This document shows, piece by piece, positions 32,152 through 40,915 of a DNA stretch of 64,000 nucleotides. How positions within the stretch are numbered: position 1 is the first letter of the stretch; each line of letters opens with the position of its first letter. The stretch lies in the NCBI RefSeq assembly GCF_000230895.2, contig NC_016604.1, forward strand, positions 4,588,001 through 4,652,000. Reading direction: 5' to 3'. Origin of the DNA: Mycolicibacterium rhodesiae NBB3. GTDB lineage: Bacteria > Actinomycetota > Actinomycetes > Mycobacteriales > Mycobacteriaceae. Position numbers and translations under genes: made by a program. The notes beneath the pieces are model-generated. The model ran no database searches. It saw nothing but the letters and a program-made list of their open reading frames with translations, and had not been told where the DNA came from.

Positions 32152-34860
32152 GTGACCGCGAGCGCAACAACTGAGAAGGCCACCGAAAAGCCGACATTGA
32201 TGCTGCTGGACGGCAATTCGTTGGCGTTCCGGGCGTTTTACGCGCTGCCCGCGGAGAACTTCAAGACACAGGGTGGTCTGACCACCAATGCGGTCTACGG
32301 GTTCACCGCGATGCTGATCAACCTGCTACGCGACGAGCAGCCGACGCACATCGCCGCCGCGTTCGACGTGTCCAGGCAGACGTTCCGCAAGGAGAAATAC
32401 CCGGAGTACAAGGAGGGGCGGTCCGCGACGCCCGACGAGTTCCGCGGCCAGATCGACATCACCAAGGAGGTCCTCGGCGCGCTCGGGATCACGGTGCTGG
32501 CCGAACCGGGCTTCGAGGCCGACGACATCATCGCAACGCTGGCGACGCAGGCCGAGGACGAGGGTTACCGGGTGCTTGTGGTGACAGGCGATCGTGACTC
32601 ACTGCAGTTGGTCAGCCCCGACGTCACTGTCCTGTACCCGCGCAAGGGTGTCAGTGAGCTGACCAGGTTCACCCCGGATGCGGTGCTGGAGAAGTACGGG
32701 CTTACACCGCGGCAGTATCCCGACTTCGCGGCCCTGCGCGGCGACCCCAGCGACAACCTGCCCGGCATCCCGGGCGTGGGAGAGAAGACCGCCACCAAGT
32801 GGATCGCCGAGTACGGGTCACTGCAGACCTTGGTGGACCGGGTGGACACGGTGAAGGGCAAGGTCGGCGACGCGCTGCGCGCCAACCTGTCGTCCGTCGT
32901 GCTCAACCGTGAGCTCACGGACCTGGTCAAGGACGTGCCGCTGGCGCAGACGCCCGACACACTGCGGATGCAGCCGTGGGATCGCGACCAGATCCATCGG
33001 CTGTTCGACGACCTCGAGTTCCGCGTTCTGCGTGACCGGCTGTTCGACACGCTGGCCTCCGCAGACCCCGAGGTCGATCAGGGTTTCGACGTGCAGGGCG
33101 GCGCGCTCGAGGCGGGCGAACTGGCCGGTTGGCTGGCCGCGCACGGGTCCGGCAAGCGGTTCGGGATGGCTGTCGTCGGTACGCACCTGGCATTCGACGC
33201 CGACGCCACCGCACTGGCGATCGTCGCGTCCGACGGCGATGGCCGTTATCTGGACACTGCCACCCTGCACCCCGACGACGAGGCCGCGCTCGCGTCATGG
33301 TTGGCGGATCCGGGTCAGCCCAAGGCGCTGCATGAGGCCAAGCTCGCGATCCACGACCTGGAGGGTCGGGGCTGGACGCTCGCCGGTATCACCTCCGACA
33401 CCGCCCTGGCCGCCTACCTGGTGCGGCCCGGTCAGCGCAGCTTCGCGCTCGACGACCTCTCGCTGCGGTATCTGAAGCGCGAACTACGTGCGGACAACCC
33501 TGAGCAGCAACAGCTTTCGCTGCTCGACGACAGTGATGGCGTCGACGACCAGGCAGTCCAGACAGTGCTCCTTCGCGCGAGCGCGGTGATGGACCTGGCC
33601 GACGCGCTTGACGAGGAACTCGCGCGCATCGATTCGTCGTCGCTGCTGAACAGCATGGAACTGCCGGTGCAGCGCGCGCTGGCTGAGATGGAGTCCGCGG
33701 GTATCGCCGTCGATCTGACGTTGCTCTCCGAGCTGCAGAGCGAATTCGCCGACCTCATCCGCGACGCCGCGGAGGCGGCGTACGGGGTCATCGGTAAACA
33801 GATCAATCTCGGCTCGCCGAAACAGCTGCAGGTCGTGCTGTTCGACGAGCTGGAGATGCCAAAGACCAAGCGCACCAAGACCGGCTACACCACCGATGCG
33901 GATGCGCTGCAATCGCTGTTCGACAAGACGGGGCACCCGTTCCTGCAGCATCTCTTGGCGCACCGCGACGCGACGCGGCTGAAGGTCACCGTCGACGGCC
34001 TGCTGAATTCGGTGGCTTCCGACGGCCGGATCCACACCACCTTCAACCAGACGATCGCCGCGACCGGCAGGCTGTCGTCGACCGAGCCGAACCTGCAGAA
34101 CATCCCGATCCGCACCGAAGCGGGCCGGCGGATCCGGGACGCGTTCGTCGTCGGCAAAGGTTTCTCCGAACTGATGACGGCGGACTACAGCCAGATCGAG
34201 ATGCGGATCATGGCGCATCTCTCACGCGACGAGGGTCTGATCGAGGCGTTCAACACGGGGGAGGATCTGCACTCATTCGTCGCGTCGCGCGCATTCGGTG
34301 TGCCGATCGACGAGGTCACGGCCGAGCTGCGCCGCCGGGTCAAGGCGATGTCGTACGGGCTGGCGTACGGGCTGTCCGCCTACGGTCTCGCCGCCCAGCT
34401 GAAGATCTCCACCGAGGAAGCCAAAGAGCAGATGGAGCAGTACTTCGACCGGTTCGGCGGCATCCGCGACTATCTGCGCGACGTCGTCGACCAGGCGCGC
34501 AAGGACGGATACACATCGACGGTGTTCGGCCGCCGTCGCTATCTGCCCGAACTGGACAGCAGCAACCGCAACGTTCGCGAGGCCGCCGAGCGGGCAGCGC
34601 TCAATGCGCCGATCCAGGGCAGCGCGGCCGACATCATCAAGGTGGCGATGATCAACGTCGACGCGGCGCTCAAGGAGGCCGGTCTGAAATCGCGGATGCT
34701 GCTACAGGTGCACGACGAATTGTTGTTCGAGGTGGCCGACGGTGAGCGCGATGCGCTAGAGAAGCTGGTCCGCGACAAGATGGGCAACGCATACCCGCTC
34801 GACGTCCCGCTGGAGGTGTCCGTCGGCTACGGCCGGAGTTGGGACGCCGCGGCGCACTAG
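32152..34860 (+). CDS. polA: DNA polymerase I
   Basis: 902 residues from GTG 32152 (VTASATTEKATEKP); the frame is open further upstream but overlaps the previous gene. Length agrees with mycobacterial PolA. The N-terminal 5' nuclease domain is complete (LLDGNSLAFRAFYALP, DDIIATLATQAEDEGY, DNLPGIPGVGEKTA). The middle 3'-5' exonuclease-like domain lacks the catalytic acidic motifs, as in other mycobacteria. The polymerase domain has motif A DYSQIEMRIMAHLS, O-helix RRRVKAMSYGLAYGLSAYG and motif C QVHDELLFE. A Tyr occupies the O-helix place that is Phe in E. coli. Functions in repair and Okazaki-fragment processing. Ends in a CTAG stop shared with the convergent lysE-like gene. Confidence 0.97.
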   Translation: MTASATTEKATEKPTLMLLDGNSLAFRAFYALPAENFKTQGGLTTNAVYGFTAMLINLLRDEQPTHIAAAFDVSRQTFRKEKYPEYKEGRSATPDEFRGQIDITKEVLGALGITVLAEPGFEADDIIATLATQAEDEGYRVLVVTGDRDSLQLVSPDVTVLYPRKGVSELTRFTPDAVLEKYGLTPRQYPDFAALRGDPSDNLPGIPGVGEKTATKWIAEYGSLQTLVDRVDTVKGKVGDALRANLSSVVLNRELTDLVKDVPLAQTPDTLRMQPWDRDQIHRLFDDLEFRVLRDRLFDTLASADPEVDQGFDVQGGALEAGELAGWLAAHGSGKRFGMAVVGTHLAFDADATALAIVASDGDGRYLDTATLHPDDEAALASWLADPGQPKALHEAKLAIHDLEGRGWTLAGITSDTALAAYLVRPGQRSFALDDLSLRYLKRELRADNPEQQQLSLLDDSDGVDDQAVQTVLLRASAVMDLADALDEELARIDSSSLLNSMELPVQRALAEMESAGIAVDLTLLSELQSEFADLIRDAAEAAYGVIGKQINLGSPKQLQVVLFDELEMPKTKRTKTGYTTDADALQSLFDKTGHPFLQHLLAHRDATRLKVTVDGLLNSVASDGRIHTTFNQTIAATGRLSSTEPNLQNIPIRTEAGRRIRDAFVVGKGFSELMTADYSQIEMRIMAHLSRDEGLIEAFNTGEDLHSFVASRAFGVPIDEVTAELRRRVKAMSYGLAYGLSAYGLAAQLKISTEEAKEQMEQYFDRFGGIRDYLRDVVDQARKDGYTSTVFGRRRYLPELDSSNRNVREAAERAALNAPIQGSAADIIKVAMINVDAALKEAGLKSRMLLQVHDELLFEVADGERDALEKLVRDKMGNAYPLDVPLEVSVGYGRSWDAAAH

Positions 34861-35495
34861 CGCGCGTCGGCGGCCAGTCCGACGCCCAAACCGATCAACG
34901 CGGCGCCGAAGACCCGTTCGACACGGCGACGAATATAGGTTCGCCCCAACACATCTCGCGCCCGGTCGGCGGCGAGTACCACGCCCGCGCACCAGGTGGT
35001 GTCGAGCACCAGTTGAATGACGGCCAGCACGAACAAGGTCGGCAACACCGGACCGGTGGACGGCAGGAACTGCGGAACGACGACGATCCCGAACGCGGCC
35101 GCCTTCGGGTTGGCGGCGATCGAGAGCAGCGACGCGCGAAACGCCGAGGCCGGGGTCCTGCCGCGGGGCGGCAGCGGCAACTCCACATCGGCGGGGGTCT
35201 TCGCATGGCGCCATGCGCTGATCCCGAGCCAGATCAAGACGACGGCGCCGACGACATGCAACGCCACCGACAGCGCGCGATTGGCCATCAGCAGCATCGA
35301 CAGCCCGGCGCCGCCGGCGATGGTCCAGCCGAAGATCCCGATTTCGTTGCCGACCACGGCGGCCAGCCCGGCCGCGCGGCCATCCCGAACCGAGCGGTGC
35401 AGGAACAGCGCGGTGGCCGGACCGGGTAGCGCGGCCAGAATCACACACGCGAGCAGAAACGCCGGCATGACGTCGATCAGATGGTGTACCTGCAT
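34857..35495 (-). CDS. LysE/RhtB-family amino-acid exporter
   Basis: 212 residues with six hydrophobic segments. The N-terminal motif LAALPGPATALFLHRSVRDG matches the LysE/RhtB signature (PGP and a basic loop). The family exports amino acids such as lysine, threonine or homoserine; the substrate is not determinable. It has a conserved ANPKAAAFGIVVVPQF in the fourth segment. Lies 30 nt downstream of the PrsW-like gene on the same strand. Its stop shares CTAG with polA. Confidence 0.9.
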   Translation of the reverse strand: MQVHHLIDVMPAFLLACVILAALPGPATALFLHRSVRDGRAAGLAAVVGNEIGIFGWTIAGGAGLSMLLMANRALSVALHVVGAVVLIWLGISAWRHAKTPADVELPLPPRGRTPASAFRASLLSIAANPKAAAFGIVVVPQFLPSTGPVLPTLFVLAVIQLVLDTTWCAGVVLAADRARDVLGRTYIRRRVERVFGAALIGLGVGLAADAR

Positions 35496-35525
35496 GTCAG
35501 CAGTATCGCGCAGGCGGCAACCGCT

Positions 35526-36695
35526 TTATCGCACCGGCGGAGCGTGAAATCCGGCGAGCGCCTGCAGTGCGGGCGCGGCCATCCGGGCGGCGTGCACCGC
35601 ATAGGCCTCTTCGGTCTGCATCGCATAGACCCGCTCGTCGCCGAACCCGCGATCGATGCGGTCGCGGACGAACGCCAGTGCCACCACCTGGGCGGCAAAG
35701 GCTTTGACCGCTTTGCCTGCGGGTTTTCCGGCGGTGCGGGTCACGTGACCGATCGCCAGCTTGCGGTTGCGGATCGAGTTCAGCCATGTCGCCTCGCTCG
35801 GGGTGACGAGTCGGGCGGCCACCATGCCCGGCAGTTTCTCGGCGACGATCCGTTGCTCCCGGCGACGGCTTCGAACGCCGAGCACGATCGCGAACACGAA
35901 GACCGGCACCATCCAGAAGAAGTAGACCGCGAAGTACGTCTCCGGCCCGATCACCGACGATCCGTTCCACAGGCCGTGCATGATGACCGCCCCGACATAT
36001 CCGAGCAGGATGCACCCGGCCTTGGCGATGGCATTGCGATTCTGCAGGGCGAACCACACGCCGATGCCGAACATCGTGGTGAACAGCGAGTGCGCGAACG
36101 GGCCCATGATCAGCCGGATGGCGGCGGTCAGCAGGGAGTCGCCCAGCGATTCACCGCCCGCGATGTAGAGGATGTCTTCCAGCCAGGCGAAACCGGCGCC
36201 GACAAGGCCGGCGTACACCAGGCAGTCGGTCAGCGAATTGAGCTCGTTGCGGCGCCGTCCGGTCATCATGAGCAGCAGGAACGCCCCCTTGGCGGCCTCT
36301 TCGATGATCGGCGCGCCGACGGCGATGGAAATCCAGCTGGACTCCTCGGAGCCTTCCGCCGCGATCAGCGCGTCCAGGAACAGCCCGATGATCACCGACA
36401 TGACCACCGCAACCGATGCGCCCCACAGAAACGCGAAGACCAGCAGGCGGGTCGGTTCCGGCTCCCACCGGTCCAGCCAGATATACGCCAGGACGACCAC
36501 GGCGATGGCCAGCCCGGACAATACGAACCCGATCGACGCCCCGACCGGGTTCAGGGCGGTCAGTGCGATGACGATGAGCCCGGCGATGATGCCGAGCAGA
36601 ATGAGCACCCCCAACGGCGCCCCGACCTCGCGAACCTTGCGCTGAAAGGGTGGTCGAACGGGCCACGACTGCTGCGGAGGACCGGCGTATGCCAC
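35526..36695 (-). CDS. PrsW-family intramembrane metalloprotease-like protein
   Basis: 389 residues. About eight to nine membrane helices follow a short Pro-rich N-terminus. The family motifs are visible: APIIEEAAKGAFLL with the paired Glu, and two conserved histidine segments, MGPFAHSLFTTMFG and GAVIMHGLWNGSSV. PrsW in Bacillus cleaves an anti-sigma factor, but the family has many members with unknown targets. The C-terminal ~120 residues are cytoplasmic and specific to actinobacterial members. No sigma or anti-sigma gene is nearby. Divergent from rpsA. Confidence 0.88.
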   Translation of the reverse strand: MAYAGPPQQSWPVRPPFQRKVREVGAPLGVLILLGIIAGLIVIALTALNPVGASIGFVLSGLAIAVVVLAYIWLDRWEPEPTRLLVFAFLWGASVAVVMSVIIGLFLDALIAAEGSEESSWISIAVGAPIIEEAAKGAFLLLMMTGRRRNELNSLTDCLVYAGLVGAGFAWLEDILYIAGGESLGDSLLTAAIRLIMGPFAHSLFTTMFGIGVWFALQNRNAIAKAGCILLGYVGAVIMHGLWNGSSVIGPETYFAVYFFWMVPVFVFAIVLGVRSRRREQRIVAEKLPGMVAARLVTPSEATWLNSIRNRKLAIGHVTRTAGKPAGKAVKAFAAQVVALAFVRDRIDRGFGDERVYAMQTEEAYAVHAARMAAPALQALAGFHAPPVR

Positions 36696-36745
36696 CCACG
36701 CAGGGTAATCAAGGATGCGCGTGGTGCGGGCCAGCCGGACCGAGT

Positions 36746-36775
36746 TTGTCCAGCATGTACACAGTCGAGTAACCT
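36746..36775 (+). promoter_or_regulatory. Candidate rpsA promoter
   Basis: TTGTCC (-35) and TAACCT (-10) are separated by 18 nt. Transcription would begin near 36782, giving a leader of about 90 nt before rpsA. Such spacing fits the mycobacterial housekeeping sigma factor. Confidence 0.45.
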
Positions 36776-36872
36776 TTACCGGTACCTGTCTGTGGTTTTT
36801 CGATTGTCATGCGGCAGGCAACACCCTTAACAACTGTCCCTACGACCAAACCTGTCCGGAGCAACCCACCAC

Positions 36873-38321
36873 ATGCCAAGTCCCTCCGTCACCTCGCCGC
36901 AAGTAGCCGTCAACGACATCGGCTCGGCCGAGGACTTTCTCGCCGCCATCGACAAGACCATCAAATACTTCAACGATGGCGACATCGTCGAAGGGACCAT
37001 CGTCAAGGTTGACCGTGACGAAGTCTTGCTCGACATCGGCTACAAGACCGAAGGCGTCATCCCTTCCCGTGAGCTCTCCATCAAGCACGACGTCGACCCC
37101 AACGAGGTCGTTTCCGTCGGCGATGAGGTCGAAGCTCTGGTCCTCACCAAGGAGGACAAGGAAGGCCGCCTGATCCTGTCCAAGAAGCGCGCTCAGTACG
37201 AGCGGGCCTGGGGCACCATCGAAGAGCTCAAGGAGAAGGACGAGGCCGTCAAGGGCACCGTCATCGAGGTCGTCAAGGGCGGCCTGATCCTCGACATCGG
37301 CCTGCGCGGCTTCCTGCCCGCGTCACTGGTGGAGATGCGTCGCGTCCGCGATCTGCAGCCGTACATCGGCAAGGAGATCGAGGCCAAGATCATCGAGCTC
37401 GACAAGAACCGCAACAACGTGGTGCTGAGCCGTCGCGCCTGGCTGGAGCAGACCCAGTCCGAGGTCCGCAGTGAGTTCCTGAACCAGCTCACCAAGGGCG
37501 CGATCCGCAAGGGCGTAGTGTCCTCGATCGTCAACTTCGGCGCGTTCGTCGATCTCGGCGGCGTCGACGGCCTGGTGCACGTGTCGGAGCTGTCCTGGAA
37601 GCACATCGACCACCCGTCCGAGGTCGTCAATGTCGGCGACGAGGTCACCGTCGAGGTGCTCGATGTGGATATGGACCGCGAGCGGGTTTCGCTGTCGCTC
37701 AAGGCGACGCAGGAAGACCCGTGGCGCCACTTCGCCCGCACCCACGCGATCGGTCAGATCGTGCCAGGCAAGGTCACCAAGCTGGTGCCGTTCGGTGCGT
37801 TCGTCCGCGTCGAGGAGGGCATCGAGGGTCTGGTGCACATCTCCGAGCTGTCCGAGCGCCACGTCGAGGTCCCGGACCAGGTGGTTCAGGTCGGCGACGA
37901 CGCGATGGTCAAGGTCATCGACATCGACCTGGAGCGTCGCCGTATCTCGCTGAGCCTCAAGCAGGCCAACGAGGACTACACCGAGGAGTTCGACCCCTCG
38001 AAGTACGGCATGGCCGACAGCTACGACGAGCAGGGCAACTACATCTTCCCCGAGGGCTTCGATGCCGAGACCAACGAATGGCTCGAGGGCTTCGAGAAGC
38101 AGCGTGAGGAGTGGGAGTCGCGCTACGCCGAGGCGGAGCGCAGGCACAAGATGCACACCGCGCAGATGGAGAAGTTCGCCGCGGCCGACGAGGCGGCTGC
38201 CGCGGAGGCTCCGCGCTCGGCCAACGGCTCGTCGAGTTCCGGCGAGCCCGCGGCCGGTGGTTCACTTGCCAGCGACGCCCAGTTGGCGGCTCTTCGGGAG
38301 AAGCTCGCAGGCAACGCCTAG
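36873..38321 (+). CDS. rpsA: 30S ribosomal protein S1
   Basis: 482 residues. Four S1 RNA-binding domains can be seen at about residues 36-105, 123-188, 209-277 and 294-363, for example GDIVEGTIVKVDRDEVLLDI and GAIRKGVVSSIVNFGAFVDL. The C-terminal ~110 residues are acidic and Ala/Ser/Gly-rich. It brings mRNA to the ribosome. M. tuberculosis S1 is 481 residues and has been linked to pyrazinoic acid action through its C-terminus; this tail is where mycobacterial species differ. A strong terminator follows the gene. Confidence 0.97.
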   Translation: MPSPSVTSPQVAVNDIGSAEDFLAAIDKTIKYFNDGDIVEGTIVKVDRDEVLLDIGYKTEGVIPSRELSIKHDVDPNEVVSVGDEVEALVLTKEDKEGRLILSKKRAQYERAWGTIEELKEKDEAVKGTVIEVVKGGLILDIGLRGFLPASLVEMRRVRDLQPYIGKEIEAKIIELDKNRNNVVLSRRAWLEQTQSEVRSEFLNQLTKGAIRKGVVSSIVNFGAFVDLGGVDGLVHVSELSWKHIDHPSEVVNVGDEVTVEVLDVDMDRERVSLSLKATQEDPWRHFARTHAIGQIVPGKVTKLVPFGAFVRVEEGIEGLVHISELSERHVEVPDQVVQVGDDAMVKVIDIDLERRRISLSLKQANEDYTEEFDPSKYGMADSYDEQGNYIFPEGFDAETNEWLEGFEKQREEWESRYAEAERRHKMHTAQMEKFAAADEAAAAEAPRSANGSSSSGEPAAGGSLASDAQLAALREKLAGNA

Positions 38322-38352
38322 CGGTTCACGTCTGATCCTTCGAACACGATGG

Positions 38353-38387
38353 ACGCCCCGACTCGAAAGAGTCGGGGCGTTCGTTTT
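38353..38387 (+). terminator. Intrinsic terminator after rpsA
   Basis: A perfect 12-bp stem (ACGCCCCGACTC and GAGTCGGGGCGT) closes a GAAA tetraloop and is followed by TCGTTTT. It is a textbook intrinsic terminator, 32 nt after the rpsA stop. coaE begins 26 nt later and so needs its own promoter. Confidence 0.9.
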
Positions 38388-38412
38388 CGAGGAGGCCTGA
38401 CAGACTGGTGCC

Positions 38413-39645
38413 GTGCTACGCATTGGCCTGTCCGGCGGCATCGGCGCCGGAAAGTCGACCGTCTCCTCGACATTCAGTGACCTCGGCGGGATCGTCGTCG
38501 ACGGCGACGTGATCGCCCGCGAAGTCGTCGAACCGGGAACCGAGGGGCTTGGCAAGCTGGTCGACGCGTTCGGCAAGGACATCCTGCACGACAGTGGACC
38601 CATGGCCGGCTCGCTGAACCGCCCGGCCCTGGCCGCGATCGCATTCAGCGACGACGAGAAGCGGCAGACCCTCAATGGAATCGTGCATCCGCTGGTTGCT
38701 CACCGCCGCTCGGAGTTGATCGCGAGCGCGATGGAGGCCGAAAAAAACCCAGTGATCGTCGAGGACATTCCGCTGCTCGTGGAATCCGGTATGGCGCCGA
38801 TGTTTCCGTTGGTGGTGATCGTGCACGCCGACATCGAGACGCGAGTTTCGCGGCTGGTGCAGCACCGCGGCTTCAGCGAAGAGGACGCCCGGGCGCGGAT
38901 CGCGGCGCAGGCCACCGAGGAGCAGCGCCGCGCCGTTGCCGATGTGTGGCTCGACAACTCAGGCAGCGCAGGAGAGTTGGTCGAGCAGGCGCGGGCGCTG
39001 TGGTACCGACGCATCCTGCCGTTTGCGCACAACCTGGACGACGGACAGCCAGCGCGTCCCGAGCCGGTGCTGGTGCCGAGCGACCCGTCGTGGCCCGACC
39101 AGGCGCGTCGGATAGCCGCGCGGCTCAACACCGCGTGCGGGCACCGGGCAGTGCGTATCGACCACATCGGGTCGACGGCCGTCGCCGGGCTGGACGCCAA
39201 GGACATCATCGACATGCAGGTGACGGTTCCCTCTCTCGAGGTGGCCGACGAACTCGCCGAAGTACTGTTCGCAGCGGGATACGTGTGCCGGCCGATCACC
39301 GCCGACGTCGGCAAACCCGATGCTCGCAGCACGGTGGCACAGTTCGATCACTCCAACGATGAATCGTTGTGGCACAAGCGCCTTCACTGCTCAGCCGATC
39401 CAGGCCGGCCGACCAATGTCCATATCCGGGTCGACGGCTGGCCGGGGCAGCAGTTCGCGTTGTTGTTCGTCGACTGGCTGCGGGCCAACCCACAGGTGCA
39501 GGCCGACTACCTCGCGCTCAAACGGCGGGTGGCCGCGGATGCGCATCCCGACACCGGTGCATACGCCGACGCCAAGGAGCCGTGGTTTCTCGACGCCTAC
39601 CGGCGCGCCTGGGAGTGGGCGGACACCACCGGTTGGCGGCCGTAG
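38413..39645 (+). CDS. coaE: Dephospho-CoA kinase fused to a GrpB/UPF0157 domain
   Basis: 410 residues from GTG 38413. Residues 1-~200 are dephospho-CoA kinase, the last step of CoA synthesis: P-loop GLSGGIGAGKST, then DIPLLVESGMAPMFPLVVIV and a lid with QHRGFSEEDARARIAAQ. Residues ~210-405 form a GrpB/UPF0157 nucleotidyltransferase-like domain with VRIDHIGSTAVAGLDAKDII. This fusion and length are typical of mycobacterial CoaE (M. tuberculosis, 407 residues), where the second domain aids folding. Located after rpsA, as in Rv1630-Rv1631. Confidence 0.96.
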   Translation: MLRIGLSGGIGAGKSTVSSTFSDLGGIVVDGDVIAREVVEPGTEGLGKLVDAFGKDILHDSGPMAGSLNRPALAAIAFSDDEKRQTLNGIVHPLVAHRRSELIASAMEAEKNPVIVEDIPLLVESGMAPMFPLVVIVHADIETRVSRLVQHRGFSEEDARARIAAQATEEQRRAVADVWLDNSGSAGELVEQARALWYRRILPFAHNLDDGQPARPEPVLVPSDPSWPDQARRIAARLNTACGHRAVRIDHIGSTAVAGLDAKDIIDMQVTVPSLEVADELAEVLFAAGYVCRPITADVGKPDARSTVAQFDHSNDESLWHKRLHCSADPGRPTNVHIRVDGWPGQQFALLFVDWLRANPQVQADYLALKRRVAADAHPDTGAYADAKEPWFLDAYRRAWEWADTTGWRP

Positions 39646-39648
39646 GAA

Positions 39649-40227
39649 TCAGGCAGCCGGCGGCGGATTCTCCGCGGGTGGAGCGGCCTCGGGCGGTGCC
39701 GCGTTCGGATCGGCTGGTGCCGCATCAGGTGCGGCGGCGGCGTTCGGAATGTCCAGCGGGGCGCCGCACTGCAGCGTGCCGTAGAGCGGATCGTCTTTGA
39801 CGCGGAAGAATCGCGGCGCTATGAACTGGTCTGCTTGAGCGACGATCTGATCGTCGACCAGGATCTCGCAGTGCAGATTCGACCCGTACGGCCATCCGAT
39901 GGACAGCTCCATACCGGCCTTCTTGGGATCATCGAGGACCGTGTTCACCTCGAAGGTCTGGCCGGGCAGCATCGTCGGCGTGGCACTGTTGACGTTCACG
40001 TCGTCTTGCTTGTACGCCACCACCGCGTCGCGCGACGTGCCGTCCGCCCGCGCCCGGTAGATGACGTTGTGGAGCGCCTCGGGGGCGGGTTCGGCAACGG
40101 GGGCGGGCTGCGGCTCTGCGGGCTCGGCACCGGGCTGGGCGAATGCGGTCGCCGGAGAGAACAGCGTGCCCGCACCGACTGCGGCGGTGGCGGCGATCGC
40201 CGACCACTGGCGCCTGGTAGCACTCAT
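39649..40227 (-). CDS. Secreted Pro/Ala-rich protein of unknown function
   Basis: 192 residues from ATG 40227. The N-terminus MSATRRQWSAIAATAAVGAG leads to a hydrophobic stretch ending AFAQPGAEP, a typical Sec signal with cleavage after AFA. The mature part has a Pro/Ala/Glu linker, a central domain of about 100 residues with two Cys (LHCEILVDDQ and GTLQCGAPL), likely disulfide-bonded, and an Ala/Pro C-terminus. No enzyme motif is visible. It is a convergent neighbour of coaE with only 3 nt between stops. Confidence 0.85.
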   Translation of the reverse strand: MSATRRQWSAIAATAAVGAGTLFSPATAFAQPGAEPAEPQPAPVAEPAPEALHNVIYRARADGTSRDAVVAYKQDDVNVNSATPTMLPGQTFEVNTVLDDPKKAGMELSIGWPYGSNLHCEILVDDQIVAQADQFIAPRFFRVKDDPLYGTLQCGAPLDIPNAAAAPDAAPADPNAAPPEAAPPAENPPPAA

Positions 40228-40325
40228 GACAGCCGACTTTACCGGCTTTGCCCATGTCAGAGCCAAGTCGTCGGCCTTCTCACTCCTGGTCATCACCACG
40301 AAAATCGATCAAGATCGACCAGGCG

Positions 40326-40769
40326 TTACGGCCCATCCCGCCAGGTCAGAGTTATGCCGTGCCCGGCGAGCAGGCGGTCGAGGTCGTAGTCGTTGCGCGA
40401 GAGGCCCTCGATGGTCGATACCGCCGTGTGTACCGCCTGTTCAGCGGTTTCGGGCGACAGCAGGCGGTGTCGGACCGCGGTGAGCAGCTCGTCGACGTCC
40501 GCGAGATCCACCCCGATGCCGGTGCGGACCACCAGATCGAGGTAGTGATCCTCGGCCTGCCACACCGTCTCGCCGGTGGTGTAGCGGCCGACGTCGAGGT
40601 AGAAGTCCTGCTCGCGTTCATGGCCCGGGTTGAAATGAAACACGGTGACCCGAAGTCCCAGCGACGGCAGCAGCCACGACTCCAGGTAGTGGAACTGGGC
40701 GCGGCCAGGGGTGGGCCGGGCCATGTACAGACCCCATGGCTCGACGGTGTAGGTGTCCACGGCCCGCAC
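40326..40769 (-). CDS. DUF402-family protein (Rv1632c-like)
   Basis: 147 residues from GTG 40769. The DUF402 core is clear: YTVEPWGLYMARPT, HYLESWLLPSLGLRV and DFYLDVGRYTTGETVWQAED-type acidic residues. Family members include nucleoside phosphatases; activity here is unknown. The frame stays open for 24 codons upstream (HPPKHETFDLAVRTNTDPKG), which look like protein sequence and contain no ATG, GTG or TTG. The real start may therefore be a rare codon such as ATC at 40841 or 40835. Divergent from uvrB. Confidence 0.8.
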   Translation of the reverse strand: MRAVDTYTVEPWGLYMARPTPGRAQFHYLESWLLPSLGLRVTVFHFNPGHEREQDFYLDVGRYTTGETVWQAEDHYLDLVVRTGIGVDLADVDELLTAVRHRLLSPETAEQAVHTAVSTIEGLSRNDYDLDRLLAGHGITLTWRDGP

Positions 40770-40885
40770 GATGCCCTTCGGATCGGTGTTGGTGCGGACC
40801 GCCAGGTCGAACGTCTCGTGTTTGGGAGGGTGGATGGAGATAGCCTACGTCGCGCCGACGAACCCCGAGCCCCGCGGAACAGAAC

Positions 40886-40908
40886 CTGTCGGTGGTTGGT
40901 TCTACCCT
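40886..40908 (+). promoter_or_regulatory. LexA-independent DNA-damage promoter (RecA-NDp/PafBC type) of uvrB
   Basis: CTGTCGGTG, exactly 8 nt, then TACCCT. This fits the mycobacterial consensus tTGTCRGtg-N8-TAnnnT of the RecA-NDp promoters driven by PafBC. The -10 box ends 7 nt before ATG 40916, so the mRNA is probably leaderless. No LexA box is seen. Confidence 0.8.
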
Positions 40909-40915
40909 GGTGAAT

